A DNA stretch of 64,000 bases from Emydura subglobosa (taxonomy: Eukaryota > Chordata > Testudines > Chelidae), in NCBI GenBank assembly GCA_007922225.1, contig ML680005.1:186001-250000 (forward strand). The letters are read 5' to 3'. Below, one piece after another: positions 49,259 to 61,164 of this stretch. Within the stretch, counting starts at the first letter, position 1. Each line of letters begins with the position of its first letter. The notes below the pieces were generated by a model that made no database searches, was not told the DNA's origin, and was given only the letters and a program-made list of their open reading frames with translations. A program made the position numbers and the translations under genes.

Positions 49259-50015
49259 ACTTACTTAGTGACAAACCCTGTGTGAGCTTCTGGGCTCAGC
49301 CCTCAGGTCTTGGGGGATCAAATGTCCAGGGTGTCCTGAGGACAAATGAAGGGGGCCACTCAGTATGTCCACCTGTATAGGTGGATGGAAAGAAAGCCTG
49401 GGGGGTTGTGGGACACGTGCTGCGGTAACACTAGCCCGGCACAGATCAGTTAATACCCTACGAGTATCTGGCCCTGGGGAGGGTGTTTTAACCAGGGGCC
49501 TGTAACAAAGATATACCTGAAAGAGGGAACTAGGAGGAACACAAAAGTTCAGGTACGTGATGGGAAATGATCTGGATGATGGACTAGATGGCACCCACAG
49601 CACTTTGGTCCTTACCAGGAACCAGAGCCAGTGAGTTCCACCCAGTCCTGATCTGGAGTCGCAGACTACCAATCATGGGGCTAGTAAGCCACTGCCTCTT
49701 GCTTGGGAAATGCACGCTTGCGACCAGAGCTCCATGGAGCTGGGGCTGAGACTCCGTCCTGTGGGGAACCTGAACCATAGCCAAGTGGTGCTGTAAGTCT
49801 GATCCCAGCCTGCGAGGACAGACTGGTCACACTCCCTACCCCAGCAGCCTGATTTCAAACAGAACTGCAGAATGATCCCTCCTTAGAAAAGTTGCAAGCT
49901 CCAGCCAGACCCAGCTCTGCAACTCTCCTAAGGAGACTGCAGAGAAAGGATTCTGTGGTAAAAGAGATGCCTGTACAGGGACTGAGTCCCCCTGGGGAGA
50001 CTGAATCTTGGAGCA
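49259..50015. other. Unclassified sequence between two LINEs
   Basis: Nothing recognised. It may belong to an unidentified interspersed repeat. Confidence 0.35.
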
Positions 50016-51295
50016 TCATGTCGGCCGGTGGCGGTCCCTCGAGTCGAGGATGGCGTCCGTCAGGCTTGGTGGGTCTTCAGATGACTGAGGAACCCAATTC
50101 TGGATGCACACGTTCTTCGGCAGTGGGGGGATGTTGTTGCACAAGGGAGTGTGATTCGCAGCCCCGCATGGGTCTCCTTCTCCTTCCTCCACCACTGCCA
50201 TTCTACCTCGGCGTTGAGTTGTTGGGCCTTGAAGTGGCACATGCCTTGATGGACCAGGTGGAGCCATGCAGCTTGCTCCTCCCAGTCGTTGGTGTTGATG
50301 CTTCCGTGCTTGAGGGCAGCCTTGAGCGTGTCTTTGTACTGTTTCCTTTGGCTGCCCTTTGAGCGTTGGCCAGCAGAGAGCTGGGAGAAGAGAACCTGGC
50401 GAGGGAGGCAGTTCTTGGACATCTGAACACAGTGGCCCATCCATCGGAGTTGATTTCTCAAGAGCAAGGCTTCAATGCTGGAGGATGCAGCTTCACGGAG
50501 GATGCTCGTGCTGGTCCAGCGGTCCTCCCATTTGATCCCCAGGATTCGATGCAAACACGGCTGGTGGAAGCTCTCACGGATCTTAATATGGCGTTGGTAG
50601 ACAGTCCAGGTTTCACTGCAGTAGAGGAGGGTGGTGAGCATGATAACCTTATAAACCAGGACCTTCGTTGACTTCTGAAGGTCTCTGTTTTCAAAGACAC
50701 ATTATTGCAGCTTGAAGACGGTGGCACTGGCACAGTTGACCTGGTGCTGGACATCTTTATCAATGGTAGCCCGTTGGGAGAGATGACTGCCAAGATACGG
50801 GAAGTGCTCCATGTATTCCAAAAACTCCCTGTCTACATGGATGGCACGAGGGATGTTCAGCAGGCCTGGGAGACATTGGTGGAGGACCTACATCTTGGCA
50901 ACATTCAAGGACAGGACCAGTCTCTTGTGCGAAGCATTGAAGAGATCTAGCATTGCTTGCATGTCTTGTGCAGAGTGAGCCATCACATAGCAGTCATCTG
51001 CAAACTGAAGGTCATGGATGTTCTTGGTGATGAGCTTTGTTTTTGCCTGGAAGCAACCAAGATTGAAGAGCTTCCCATCCAGTCAATACTGGATACTGAC
51101 GCCGGGTGGTAGAGCGTCTTGGATGAGGTGGATGATGACAGTCAGGTAGATGGCGAACAAGGTGGGGGTGGTCACGCAACCTTGTTTGACCCAGGTCAGG
51201 ATACGGAAGGCATCAGTTTCAGATTTTCACTCAGGACGGTGGCAGTTATATCGTCGTGCAGGAGTCTCAGCATGGTGACAAACTGAGGCAGTTGT
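50016..51295 (-). mobile_element. LINE of a non-CR1 lineage (RT palm to C-terminus)
   Basis: The minus strand encodes an RT unlike CR1. It has a motif-B-like VKQGCVTTPTLF, an FADD catalytic box (50993-51004, in LQFADDCYVM), and a long C-terminal region (50060-50641, 193 codons open) with LLYCSETWTVYQRH, LRWMGHCVQM and QRKQYKDTLK. The end resembles a decayed Cys/His finger (RIGFLSHLKTH). This C-terminal type is widespread in LINEs of aquatic animals. It is frameshifted between palm and thumb and has at least one stop (Y followed by TGA near 51082). Confidence 0.75.
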
Positions 51296-52265
51296 TGGCC
51301 CCCCAGAAGTATCACTTTAGAATTTTTTCCCATGGGACTTTACCTACCAATTCTCTGAGTTAAAGTCTGGGTTTTGTTTTTTTTGGGGGAAGGTCATTGT
51401 CCTTATTCTGCTGTTCTCATTCTTTCTGTTCTTCAGAATAATGAAATCTACCATTTCATGATCACTTTCACTCAAATTGCCTTCCACCTTCAGATTCTCA
51501 ACCAGTTCCTTCCTAATAGTCAGAATCGAGTCTAAAATGGCTCTTTGCTTGGTTACTTCGTCCACTTTCTGAAACGAAAAGTTGTCCCCAGTACATTCTG
51601 AGAACTTATTGGAAATTCTGCATTGCACATTTTACTGTTTTACTTTTCCAACAGGTAGTTTTAGTCCCCTATTATTATCAGGTCTTTTGTTTTGGATATT
51701 TCTGTTATTTGTTCTAGAAATGCCTCATTCACCTCCTCTTCCAGATTTGGTATTCTACAGTAGACCCCTACTGTGACATTGCCCCACCCTGTTTTTTTTC
51801 CCCCTTTTATCTCACCCAGAGAGTTTCAGCTGGTTTGCCTCTCACCTCCTTCTGGACCTTCAGAACAAGTGTGTATATTCTTGATGTGTAATGCAACATC
51901 TCCTCCCGTTTTCCCCTGCCTGTCCTTCCAGAACAAGCTATACCACTCTGTACCAATATTCCACTCATGAGATTTTTCTCCCCAAATCTCTGTGATGTCA
52001 ATTAAATCATAATTTAGCTTGTGTACGAACACTCGCAGTTCTTCCTGTTTGTTCCCCATACTCCTTGCATTTGCATATAAACATCTAAAATATTGAGCGG
52101 ATTCCCCCACTGGGGAACAATTTCCCTCTTGTTGCTCCTATGATGCTATTGTAACTTTCCATAACCCCCACCAACGTCTAGCCAATGGTTAAGGTTGCCT
52201 TTTTCTATGCTTACCTATAAGCTTTTGTCACCTGCCCCCTTTTAAACTAGTTCAGAGTCCTTCTC
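51296..52265 (-). mobile_element. Old CR1 endonuclease region
   Basis: The minus strand contains endonuclease frames (LKVEGNLSESDHEMVDFIILKN at 51344-51628; the ORF2 start NARSMGNKQEELRVF at 51826-52110). It corresponds to the segment at 6230-7120. The RT part is absent at this place. Confidence 0.75.
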
Positions 52266-52605
52266 ACTAGATTGGTTAAGAAGAGCATGGAAAATGACAG
52301 AGAAATCCAGAGGCAACTCCTGGATACAATCCTGAGCCTGATTGCCTTCCTGCAAAACATGCTCCCACTAGGTCAGCAGGCCCTGCTGTCCCATAATTTG
52401 GGACCCAGTCATGTTCTTGAGCCCCTGGATAATGCTGGCGACTGGGACCGGCAGCAACTCCTAACCTCTGTACCCCTGCAACTTGTTTCCCAGTGACTCC
52501 TATTTATCTCTCAGATCCAACTTCCGGACACCAAGAATACTTGCACCTGGGAGTCCAGCTGTATTGAGCCTTGGAATGCCTCTGAACATTTTGAGCTGAT
52601 GCACT
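52266..52605 (+). other. Unclassified, weak coding-like frame
   Basis: A 75-codon frame (52272-52496) starts with a charged helix-like stretch (MENDREIQRQLLDTILSLI). It weakly recalls the C-terminal part of Myb/SANT-type proteins carried by Harbinger elements, but there is no diagnostic motif. It could equally be chance. Confidence 0.3.
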
Positions 52606-54785
52606 CAACCCATAACCCATGCTGTGATGATCTAGTTTGACCTCCTGCATAACACAGAACTTCCCCAGAATAATCCCTAGAGCAGATCATTTAGAAAAAC
52701 ATACATTTTAAAATCAAGATTGGATCTATGATGGAGAATCCACTATGACCCTTGGTAAATTGTTCCAATGGTTAATCATCCTCACTGTCAAAAATGTGCA
52801 CCTAATTTCTAGTCTGCATTGGTCTAGCTTCAACTTTCAGCCATTGGATTGTGTTAGACCTTTCTGTGCTAGATTGCAGAGCCCGTGACTAAGTATTTGT
52901 TCCCCATGTAGATACGTACAGACTGTAGTTAAGTCATCCTTTAACTTTGTTACGCTAAATAGATTGAGCTCTGTGAGTCTGTCACTAGAGATAGCACACT
53001 ATTCATTCCACTAGTATCAGCATATGATGAGATTATCTGTTTTGTCCCCAAATATGGAACAGAAATATTTATTGAACATTTCTGTCTTTTCTGCATTATC
53101 AATAACTGTACCATTTCCACCTAGTAATGGATAAATACTATTGTCAGGGTTCTCTTTGTTTCCTAATATATTTTAAAAAACATCCTCTTGGGTGTCCTGA
53201 ACTCTTCCAGCCATAGATTTCACCTTGTATAAAACTGATAAGGGAAGCAAAGGGACACAATTCCTATCAACTTTCCCTCTCTTCCATGTGTTAGATTTTA
53301 GTTTTTTACAGTTACCTTCACTTCCCTTCTAAATCAGGTTGGGTTTTTTTAACCAGCACAGCTTTCTTCCTCGATTGTGGCTTTTTGGGCATCTAGTAAA
53401 GTGTTTATACATGATTCCCAATCATCATTCACATTTTTCTGATAAAATTGTTCCTTACAGCTGACTTAGCTCATAATTGTTTTCAGCTTTGTGAAATTGG
53501 CCCTATTAAAGCACCAACAAGATCGATTACTGATCTTGGCTTTATTCTGCTGGCACATTACAAATGTGATCAAGTCGTGATCACTGGTAACTAAGTTATC
53601 ATATTTTTAGTTCTGTGATCAGTTCCTCTTTATTTGTTAGGACGAGGTTTAATAAAGAATTCCCTCATGTTGACTACAACACTTTTTGAGTTAGGAAATT
53701 GTCATCTATAATGGTTAGAAATTCCAAGGATATTTTAGTACTGTCAGCATGAGACCACCAGCATACATCACTCAAATTGAAGTCCCCTGTGATAATGCTG
53801 CTTTCCCCCCCCTACATGTTATAAATAGGTGTGTAAGGAACTGTTCAACATGTTTCCTCGTGTGATTTGGTGGTCTGATACCCCATCCTATGCTTTATTT
53901 TAGGACATTGATCCATACACTTTGTCTCTCTCTCTCTACTCAGAAAGAGGTAATGCTATTTATGACACAACTCATTCCTTCTCCCCTTTTACCCACTCGA
54001 TCCTTCCTAAATAGGTTATAACCATCGATATTTTTTTAACATTGCAATTGTGCGAATCATCCCACCAGGTTTCAATAATACCAAGTAGATCAAATTTATT
54101 CTCACAGATGAGCAATTTCAGTTTCTCTTGTTTGTTATCCAGGCTCCTAGTATTGGTGTATTGGCAATTCAAGAATTTCTTCTCTTCATGTATTTTGTCT
54201 CCTTAATTAATTTTATTCTCAACATCTCGATTTTGTGCTGAGTGCTCAGATCTTCCCTCTTTTTACCCTCTCCTTTTGCTATTAGTTTAACCTGCTGGAT
54301 ATTGAGAGATCTCTTCCAAAGTTCCATGTTGTAGACCTGGTATTGATCCGAAACTTCTAGCTGTGTGGAATTCTTCCAAGTCCTCCTCTCTCTGGTGGCC
54401 ACAGCCTGCTCATCCTCTTCTGTCTCCAGCCATGTAGAATGCTGCTGTGACCACCTGCCTCTGGTGGTTATGAACCACCAGGTCTCTTCTCTGACTTTCT
54501 CTCTCTCTCCAGTTCCTTGGTGGCCAACTCCATTTTCCCTTGAACCTGGGGTACTGGTGTTTCCTGAACCTGGTTGTATAGGAACTCCTCAGTGTCTCTG
54601 AGTCTCAATAGCATCTCAACTAGCCCTGCCAATCCAAGACTCTTTTCTGCCAGTGCAGCCACCAGTTTGCACTTCATGCACATGAAATCCTTTCTGTCTT
54701 CAGGCAGGAAAAAACCATGGTCCATCTGTTGCGAGTCACCACCACTGTTCCGTCGCTGGCCATGTTGACATCATGCGTAGTGCTG
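52606..54785 (-). mobile_element. Old CR1 with ORF1 remains and internal deletion
   Basis: The 3' end is at about 52615 ('tgatctagtttgacctcctgc'), then a short RT tail, a jump to the linker and endonuclease (53040-54170), and ORF1 at 54468-54725. The ORF1 frame contains CMKCKLVAAL, a CxxC element followed by a leucine-rich coiled-coil stretch, as in vertebrate CR1 ORF1. Most of RT is deleted. Confidence 0.65.
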
Positions 54786-55009
54786 CACCTTGAAAGAAAG
54801 CCTCTCCGAAACTCCCGTTTGCCGTCTCTGTTTGTGGCTCTCGAGCTTGCATAATAAGTGACTTTTTATACCAAGACTTCCCAAGTCGTCTTAGCTCAGC
54901 TCAGAGGCAAGAGTAAGAGGCAAGGGATATACCAGCCTGTAATTCTCCGCTACCTCCCATTATGTTGTATTCGGAAGGTTATTGTTGCACTATGAGTTGG
55001 TTTGCACAG
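54786..55009. other. Unclassified sequence
   Basis: It may be 5' UTR of the preceding CR1. Nothing else was recognised. Confidence 0.35.
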
Positions 55010-55780
55010 TTGCAGTAATTAAAGGTTTGTGTATGGTGGGTTATTTAAGAAGCTTCCAAATACAAAGACATTATTTTCTCATTGCTTTTATTGAAACTTT
55101 ATTGGTTATGTTTCATAATAAAGCCATTTACAATGCATCCATTATGGGTCATCATTGTGTTTAACACAGAGAATCCTCTAAACAAAGCTGAAATAATAGG
55201 TTTTACAAAAGCACACATGGAACTCTAAACTTCAGCCATCCCCACACAATACCTCAGTGCCCTCACTGTCTGCATCCCCACCCACCCCCCGGCTAGCGTT
55301 CAGGTATGGAACTCAAAATATGAACAATAGGCATCCCTGACAGCATTTCCACAGGTGCTTGTGTTCTCTCTGTGATGGCTTGCTGGCTGCTTGAACCTCG
55401 AAGCAAGTCTCTGCACCTCAGCCTTCCACCCATCAGCAAGGCTTTCCTCCTTGTTCTCGCAGATATTGTGCAAAACACTTCCAGCCTATTGTGCAAAACA
55501 CTTAACAGCCTGATCTGCCTTTCAAACGGCCAAATGCACATTTGAGTACCATTCTGCAACCACTCAGGCAACAGTTACATTATTCCTTTCTTCTGTTCAA
55601 ATGGCTTGTGTATGACTTCCTTAGCCAGGGCATTCGGAGATCAGCTGGGTCTCCAGGAATAATGAGCTCCACCTCCACACCATTAATGTCCATCGTGCTC
55701 CTGGGAACAAATGGTCCTTTCTAATGTACTAGTACTGTGATCCAAAAGATCCTAGCATCGTGGACCCTCCTGCATTTATG
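55010..55780 (-). pseudogene. PIF/Harbinger transposase C-terminal relic
   Basis: Read on the minus strand from about 55700, pieces in shifting frames give VEVELIIPGDPA, MPWLRKSY and MVLKCAFGRLKGR. These correspond to the GDxAYPL...PWLMxPY and VExAFGRLKxR segments of HARBI1-type DDE transposases. The catalytic Asp-rich parts upstream are not seen. Many frameshifts, so non-functional. The AATAAA-like motifs at the left (55120-55140) are on the plus strand and not part of it. Confidence 0.6.
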
Positions 55781-55894
55781 TCTGTAACGCTGCCATGGTG
55801 GTCCACCAGGCCTCAGAACACAATGGAGAAATAACTGCTTCTGTTTTTAAATTCTCTGCCCTGGTGGTGGTGGGAATGAGTCACATGGGTGGTT
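55781..55894. other. Short spacer
   Basis: Nothing recognised. Confidence 0.3.
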
Positions 55895-57230
55895 CTTTGA
55901 GTACTTGCTCATGTCCATTCTGAATTAGGTGTGTGCGCGCCACATGCACCGGTGCCAAAAATTTTCCCCCCAGTGGTATCCTTAGGGCCGGCTCTAGTGC
56001 CCTCTGTAGTGGTGCGGGTGTGTGCTCATACATAGGGTGCCGCCAGCCCCCTCTCTCTCAATTCCTTCTTACCGCTTATGACGGTGCTGGAACACGCTCT
56101 CTCGCTCCACGAGCTTCAGTAGCCTCTAGTGGTTGTTTCTTTATATAATTGTTGTTTCAGAGCTTGTTAGTGATAGTTTGATAGTTTATTAGTTAGTAGT
56201 TTACCCAGGGGCAGGGCATGACCTGGGGTTTAAACCCTGTGCTTCTTGCAAGAAGCCTCTGCCGTTGAGCAACCCGCACCAGAGTTTTCTGAAGTGCCTG
56301 GGGGAAGCTCACCTTTGGGAGAAGTGCAAAATCTGCAGGAATTTTTGCCCCAGTACCAAGAAGGACCGGGACATTAGGCTCAAGGCCCTTCTCATGGAAT
56401 CAGCATCAGGCCGGTGTTGGACTCGTCACCCAGTACGAGGGCGTTGACTAGAAGTGCTCCTTCTGTATCGTTGCCCGCTCAGCGCTGATCGACATCGCCG
56501 GTGCCGAAGAAGTGGAAGGTGTATGCCCAGAAAGCCCTGAAGTTGGCTAAGAAGGACTCGGCACCACAGGAAAAGCCGAGTCGGTACCAAGAGCGTCTCC
56601 GCCTGTAAGAGCGTCGAGCCTGACTCCGGCCCCACTGCCAACACCATCTATTGGTACCTTCTACCTGTGAAGCATTCCAGGCGATGAAGGACCTGTTAGC
56701 TCTACCGGTACTGCCTACGCCGCAGGAGGATAGGGCGGGTCACTGAGGTTCGGATACCCAGCCTGGAGGACTAGCGAAAGGGAACCCGCCATGGGTTACA
56801 CTGCAGCCTCTCCCATCCATGCCGGGCTCGCAACGGTCACCCGAGTCCTGGCGCTGCTCCCTGGCACCACGCCGTTGTAGGTCGGGGTCAAGCCCACGGT
56901 CCCCCAGTGCCAGACACTGGTCACCAGAGCACCAGTACAAGCCTGAAGTACACCGGTGTCAGTCCTCGGAATACCGGTACTCCCTGAGCCCCTGGCGCCG
57001 CGGAGAGTCTCAGGAGCTCAGATGCCGCAAAAGCCCATATAAGAAGCCTATGAATAAAACGCGGCATAGAAATGAGCACAACTCAGGTTCCCGGCACTGC
57101 TCCTCATCACCAGAACCAAGGCATGCAAGAGGCGGTGCAAAGAAGCATGTGGCATCGGTGATATAGCTCCTCAGACTTGGGAGAGGAGGTGATCATCCCC
57201 CTGAAAGTGCACACAATGCAAACTAAAAGT
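55895..57230 (+). mobile_element. DIRS-like retrotransposon, 5' end and gag region
   Basis: The left part ('gtgtgtgcgcgccacatgcac', 'ggccggctctagtgccctctg') resembles the terminal sequence of DIRS elements in turtles. From about 56240 a frame encodes PCASCKKPL, FLKCLGEAH and EKCKICRNF, the paired-Cys, CLGxxH gag-type motif of DIRS. It is followed by KKDRDIRLKALLMES and a long Arg/Ser-rich stretch (56819-57166). The tyrosine recombinase and RT are absent, so the element is truncated. Class assignment rests on remembered motif patterns. Confidence 0.55.
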
Positions 57231-57906
57231 GGAGCAGGCTTTCTGTGTGCATACTGTTAGTACAACTTGTGTACAGAGAGTTACCTGACATGCATCAAAC
57301 TCTTCAGATTGAATCCCCTGTGTAGTCACACCCTGAAATTGGTTTACGGAATCTCTAGAAAGTGGGCCGTAAGGTTCCACAGAAATGGATTCTGATGCAA
57401 GCTTTGGTTTACCATTCTAACTGGGTCTCTCAAACACTGTATTGCAGCAATAAACGCTACCTTGTTTAGGAAAGACTTGCACTATGTCACTGCCAATATT
57501 TACAGGCTGCATTGCTCCTGCAAAAGTCTCTAAAAAGGTATGTGAACTCAGTCAGACTTGCTGTTGAGAGGATATGGAGAGAACCAGGACCTCTGAAGCC
57601 AAAAAGTCCAGTCTCAGCGTTGTGGGAGGCTCCAGGGCTCAACCTCATAAAAAGCTATGCCTTGGGGCTGGGTTACAATAGGGGTAGTCACAGAGTGTCT
57701 CTTAAAAGCTGAGGTATAGGACACCCCAGTAAATCCATGATGGGGTGTCTCAGAGCTGCACCCACAGACCAAGTCCCTTCCAGGACAAGGGTCTTGTGCA
57801 TGGAGGTGCCTTGCCCCTTGGATCCTGGCTGGGGTTGGCAGCATGGTGACCGGTGGGGATAGCTCTTGTCCTTGTTCTCACATTTCTGTGTTCCTTCTCC
57901 CCATAG
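57231..57906. other. Unclassified intronic sequence before exon 5
   Basis: No known repeat or exon was recognised. Confidence 0.4.
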
Positions 57907-57978
57907 GTCTGGAAAGGCTGCTTGCAACGCAGATTCACCAAGCTGGAGAGACAGAGGGAGATGGCCTTCATCGGGATG
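57907..57978 (+). CDS. IQCA1L: IQCA1L exon 5, second half of the IQ motif
   Basis: A 72-bp, phase-0 exon (acceptor ttctccccatag, donor ATG|GTGAGT) encodes 24 residues, VWKGCLQRRFTK to MAFIGM. Joined to exon 4 it gives IQKVWKGCLQRR, matching the calmodulin-binding consensus IQxxxK/RGxxxR/K at every position. In the family the sequence continues with a linker and an AAA+ ATPase domain; none of these exons was recognised in the remaining 6 kb, so they lie beyond the window. From the candidate leader to here the open protein is 243 residues. Confidence 0.92.
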
Positions 57979-57989
57979 GTGAGTCCCTC

Positions 57990-58215
57990 CCTAGCCTTCA
58001 ATGCGTGTCTCCTACCCACCCCAGTCTTAGCATGTGGCCCTAGCTGCATTGCCCATGTGGCCCTTGCCCCTCCCCCAACTCAACACATTCCCCAGCCCTT
58101 TGCCCAAATGCCTTGACACATGCCCCTGGCTGCATTGTCCATGTGTCCCACCCTCCCGCCCGCCAAACCCAGCCTCAACATATGCTCTCCCCCACTTGGC
58201 CACATTGCCCATGAG
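57990..58215. repeat. Minisatellite, period about 75-90 bp
   Basis: About three units share 'ctgcattgcccatgtggccc' variants and 'ctcaacacattccccagcc' variants. It lies directly after an IQCA1L exon, as the arrays after exons 2 and 3 do. Confidence 0.6.
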
Positions 58216-58439
58216 TATTTTCTCCCCAGAATCCCCAGCCTCAATATAAACCCCCATTCCTCATATTCATTAGGTTAGCTATGTATTGTACCTCAAACAA
58301 TACACATTACTCAGGCCCAGGGTGCAGCTGACTCTAGGTGGGAGCAGGTTTGGTTCTAGAGATATCTCTGAGGTCGATTCCATGTCTCTGGATATGTTGA
58401 GGAGTGGGGGCATACACGGTGCTGCAGCAGCTGCTCCTG
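58216..58439. other. Unclassified sequence
   Basis: Nothing recognised. Confidence 0.35.
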
Positions 58440-58700
58440 GGTTATAGATTCCTAGATTCCAAGGCCATTGTGGGACTGTTGTGCTCCTCTGGTCTGACCT
58501 CCTGTATTGCACAGGCCAGAGAACTACCCCAAAATCATACCTTGCGCAGAGCCTTCAGGAAAACCTCCAATCATGATTTAAAAATTGTCAGTGATGGAGA
58601 AGCCACCACGACCCTTGAGAAATTGTTCCAGTTTGACAGTTCTTCACTGTCAAAAATTGATGCTTTATTCCCAGTCTGACTTTGTCTAACTTCAACTTCC
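58440..58700 (-). mobile_element. Old CR1 3'-end fragment
   Basis: Minus-strand CR1 3' end ('ctctggtctgacctcctgta', 'agccaccacgacccttgag') without RT. Confidence 0.7.
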
Positions 58701-59309
58701 AGGCTTTGGGGTCCCACTGCACACTTCCTCTCTGTCTCGCTGTGGGAATGCTGAGGGAGGGGGGTTGGGAGAGTCCGTGGCCGGTCTGCATGCATGCGTG
58801 TGTGTCCGGGGAGTCACTGCCAGGTCTCACGTGCTCTCTCTGGGTATGTTGCTGGTGGGGATAGTCAGGGCTGCCTGGAGTACGGTCCCACGCTGTGTCC
58901 CTCTCGCTGTGCTGGGGCCCATGTAGGTGGTGCTGCCAGGGCCACTGCTCTGTGCGTTATTAGAAACCGTTCCACACGGCGCAGGCAGGAGCAGTAAGGC
59001 ACTTGCAGGGAAATGAGCTGGTGATTGATGGCACCGGCACAGAGAGAGAGAGCCATTAGGGTGAAATATGAACCCCCTAATGAAGTGCAGCCGCAGCTCC
59101 ACTGCCTGAGGTGAGAGAGACGGAGTGACTCCCACGGACTCTGATTGCTCAGCCACCTGGGTCAGGTAGTGGGTGCTGACCTACAACCCTTGCTCCACAG
59201 CCAGGCGGCTGCCCCAAACACTAGGGACCTTTGAGCTCTCTGACCTCCTGCATCCTGGTATGTCTGCAAGGTTGGCAGCTTCGTTACAGACCGTCCAATG
59301 TCATCCCAG
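58701..59309. other. Unclassified intronic sequence
   Basis: Nothing recognised. Confidence 0.4.
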
Positions 59310-59640
59310 GCCAAACAGACACTGCCCTATTGTCTCCAAGGATCTGGGGTCCCTCTCTCCCCACCCCATCATGTTGGCACTGGGATGGACCCAACAGTCT
59401 GAGAGAGGTTGTGGGATCTCTTCTACCCTCCCGCCTCCCCCCACAGTGCATCTCCATCAGGACCGGGACAGACCCCAGTGTCCGAGGGGTTGTGGGATCT
59501 CTTCTTCTCTCTCGTGTGGCACCGAGATGCACCCTAGTGTCTAAGTGGATATGGGAAACCCGTTCGCCCCACCCAGGCCATCAATACTAGGCTTGACCAG
59601 AGTGTTTGCGGGGATATGGGACCCATAGAGTCCTTCTTTG
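59310..59640. repeat. Degenerate minisatellite, period about 75-80 bp
   Basis: Units share 'gaggttgtgggatctcttct' variants preceded by 'accccagtgtc' variants, near 59400, 59480, 59545 and 59610. Only four to five decayed units. Confidence 0.55.
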
Positions 59641-61164
59641 TCTTCATGCTTCCCCAGACAGATGTGCCCATGAATAGTGCATATCCTCCTTGCCCCTGTT
59701 CTGCCCCTCTCCGCACGTAATGCCCTCTTGGAGGCTGGGGAGTAGCCTCATGGCATCAGGAATCTAGTGCCCCCCCATTCCCACGCAGTAGTGTTACTTT
59801 CAAGACCCCCACTACACAACCTAGCAATTGTCCAGTGCCTCTATTTTCTCCAGACCAACCTCAGAAACACTCCCTGAGATGGTGCGGGCACCAGCCTGCC
59901 CTTTCTCCACTGCTGCTGGTTTACATTGTGTAACACCAGCAGGCCACATTCTGGTCTGTGTCTCCTGACAGGCACAGCTCCGGAGGAGGTGGAGCAAAGG
60001 TAGTTTTCTGCCACCTTTATACTGCCCAGACCCTGCACTGTCGTGAGAGCAGCCCCCAGGTCTGCTCTGCATTATGGTGGCCTCCCCATGGATGCCTAGG
60101 GACATCTCTGAAGAGCAGAAGGCCTATAGCACTGAGCACTTCCACCACGTCTCTCCCTGGCATGTCCCCTCCTAAGGGGCCTGCAAGAGTGGGGCGAGAA
60201 TAAAGCCATTCTTTCTCTGGCTTAGGTCAAATGAGACTTTCCACAACAACAGCATGTTATACACTGCCAGCGTGGCATATGGAGGTCAGAGCAGGGGCCT
60301 GGATCTGTCCCAGTGACTTCAGTTGGATTACTCCTGCTCTGCATGAGTGTAAATGAGAAAAAAGCCAGGCGCAATAGCCTGATTTAAATGATTTACTTTT
60401 AAATATAGCGGTTCCTTAAATCCACTGATCCTCTTGTCTGGCCTTCTGCACAGCACGAGCCAAAGCATCTCACACATTAATGCCTGCTGTGATGGGCATT
60501 ATTCACCAAAGGCACCTTTGTGTGGGTCTGAAGGAAGTTTGTTCCACTCCATGCGAAACAAGAAGCATCTAAAACCACATGGCAAAAATTATTTCTCTCT
60601 ACCTCAGTGATGAACCAACAACTATTTATGGGGGGCATTTTTGTGGTGCTGCAGGCGCTATTGTCACTGGTGGCGGAGGGATAGAAATTGAGAAGAAGCC
60701 ATGAGTTTACATAGCGCTTGCTGCACCAAGCATCATACCCCAGGGCAGGAAGGGAGACCCTGTCCTGGTGGCTGTAGCCATCCCTGAGACACAGGAGTCT
60801 GGCTTCTGGGGACAGCACTTGTCTAGTTTGCCCTGCCAACAATGTGTCATTGTATTGAATTAATTGAGCTCTGCTCAGAACAGTCAAAGTGTTTTGCTCC
60901 CACACCCTCTGTTCCTCCTTCTTAGCCCCACGTGCATGCTAGGCCCAGGCACTGTGTGCCGCTGCCCTCCCAGCCCCCTTTTCTGTGCTGAGCTGTGCAC
61001 GGCACATAAGATTCAGCCCTGGGGAAGGGGGCAAAGGTGACCTTACGCCCCCACCTTGACATTCTACCAGTGCTAGGGTCAGTGTGGCCCAGGTGTCAGT
61101 TGAAACTTCCACAAGCTGTCTTCCACCACGCCCAGGATGGCCATAGTGCTCTGTGCTGGGGAAG
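59641..61164. other. Unclassified intronic sequence
   Basis: No exon, RNA gene or clear repeat family was recognised. 'agtgacttcagttgg' and 'gagtgtaaatgag' near 60310-60360 look like part of a widespread reptile repeat, too short to name. Confidence 0.4.

Noticed and set aside
58989..59100. Possible tRNA or small RNA in the 59-kb region
   Set aside because: No cloverleaf, A/B-box pair or other RNA signature could be supported.
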